Assembly: GCA_937883755.1 (NCBI GenBank)
Contig: CAKZYA010000036.1
Location: 1 to 64,000 of the forward strand
Direction: 5' to 3'
Origin: an uncultured Flammeovirgaceae bacterium
GTDB taxonomy: Bacteria; Bacteroidota; Bacteroidia; Cytophagales; Cyclobacteriaceae
Length of the DNA: 64,000 nt
The translations under genes and the position numbers were made by a program. The notes under the pieces were generated by a model that saw nothing but the letters and a program-made list of their open reading frames with translations, made no database searches and had not been told where the DNA came from. Shown piece after piece: positions 63,867 through 64,000 of the stretch. Numbering within the stretch: the first letter of the stretch is position 1; every line of letters starts with the position of its first letter.

Positions 63867-64000
63867 ATGAACTGGAATGATGTTATAAAATATGCCAACA
63901 ACGGAAGCCCCGAGCCGGATCGACGCGTGGAGAAAACTGAGGAGGAATGGCGACAGCAACTTACGCCCGAGCAATACCGCATTACCCGTCAAAAGGGAAC
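63867..64000 (+). CDS. msrB: methionine-R-sulfoxide reductase, 5' part
   Basis: The first 44 codons of a gene cut by the window edge. The translation MNWNDVIKYANNGSPEPDRR, then KTEEEWRQQLTPEQYRITRQKGT, is the conserved N-terminal of MsrB (WxxxLtPeQyxVtRxxGT). It reduces methionine-R-sulfoxide in proteins. It is divergent from the ModF-like gene, 123 bp apart. The catalytic Cys lies beyond the edge. Confidence 0.8.
   Translation, partial: MNWNDVIKYANNGSPEPDRRVEKTEEEWRQQLTPEQYRITRQKG

Noticed and set aside
1-64000. CRISPR arrays, prophage, complete IS or known defence system
   Set aside because: No regularly spaced repeats, cas genes, phage structural genes or transposase genes were seen on either strand.

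Overview
The window is a chromosomal segment of a Bacteroidota bacterium, most likely of the order Cytophagales. The evidence is a type IX secretion sorting domain on a giant surface protein, a TonB receptor/DUF4249 operon, FtsX-like permeases of about 800 residues, a GH97 glucosidase, lipoproteins with short lipoboxes, TAnnTTTG-type promoters instead of strong Shine-Dalgarno sites, and menaquinone genes. No rRNA, tRNA, CRISPR array or complete insertion sequence was seen. About 42 protein genes, two or three gene remnants and one gene cut by the right edge were found.

Layout. 0.1-16 kb: a tyrosine recombinase, a Tat-exported Gfo/Idh/MocA oxidoreductase, a two-gene lysine-catabolic unit (DUF1338 dioxygenase and saccharopine dehydrogenase), a four-domain fasciclin lipoprotein, guanine deaminase, a GH97 alpha-glucosidase, an AT-rich methyltransferase-like gene, a Crp-family regulator with a membrane protein, an Lrp regulator and proline-catabolic P5C dehydrogenase. 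16-27 kb: a 1.4-kilo-residue T9SS surface protein diverging from a TonB receptor/DUF4249/MG2-like operon. 27-40 kb: housekeeping and catabolic genes, including an ALDH7-type aminoadipate semialdehyde dehydrogenase, an S9 peptidase, a DNA polymerase III alpha subunit carrying its own N-terminal proofreading exonuclease, gamma-glutamyltransferase, and a TspO/MBR-like membrane protein. 40-53.5 kb: a large efflux island with two FtsX/MacB permeases, two ABC ATPases, a MacA/HlyD adaptor, a TolC-like channel and, in its middle, an NtrC/NtrY-type two-component pair. 53.5-64 kb: menaquinone genes (isochorismate synthase and a hotdog thioesterase), a phosphatase, a broken ArsC-like gene, a PadR/permease pair, an AraC regulator diverging from a phytanoyl-CoA-dioxygenase-like gene, a ModF-like twin ATPase, and the start of msrB.

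The most interesting non-coding signals are these. (1) A family of four 257-320 bp mobile-element-like repeats (2499, 7481, 15698, 26593) has CA...TG termini and TIRs. Two copies are flanked by 10-bp target duplications (one perfect, one 9/10). No open reading frame is conserved in them, so they look like an undescribed MITE. (2) A 16-bp palindrome TGTACG-N4-CGWACA lies 100-150 bp upstream of three efflux transcription units that surround the NtrC-type regulator, so it is the probable operator/enhancer of that regulator. (3) A perfect TTGAT-N4-ATCAA box overlaps the stop codon of the Crp-family gene. (4) Several intergenic inverted arrays are made of degenerate 7- or 8-bp words, two of them with a REP-like core GAGCGACCGT-N3-ACGGT.

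Lysine catabolism through saccharopine can be followed across the window: saccharopine to aminoadipate semialdehyde (3816-5174), then to 2-aminoadipate (27577-29139), and 2-oxoadipate to 2-hydroxyglutarate (2945-3751).
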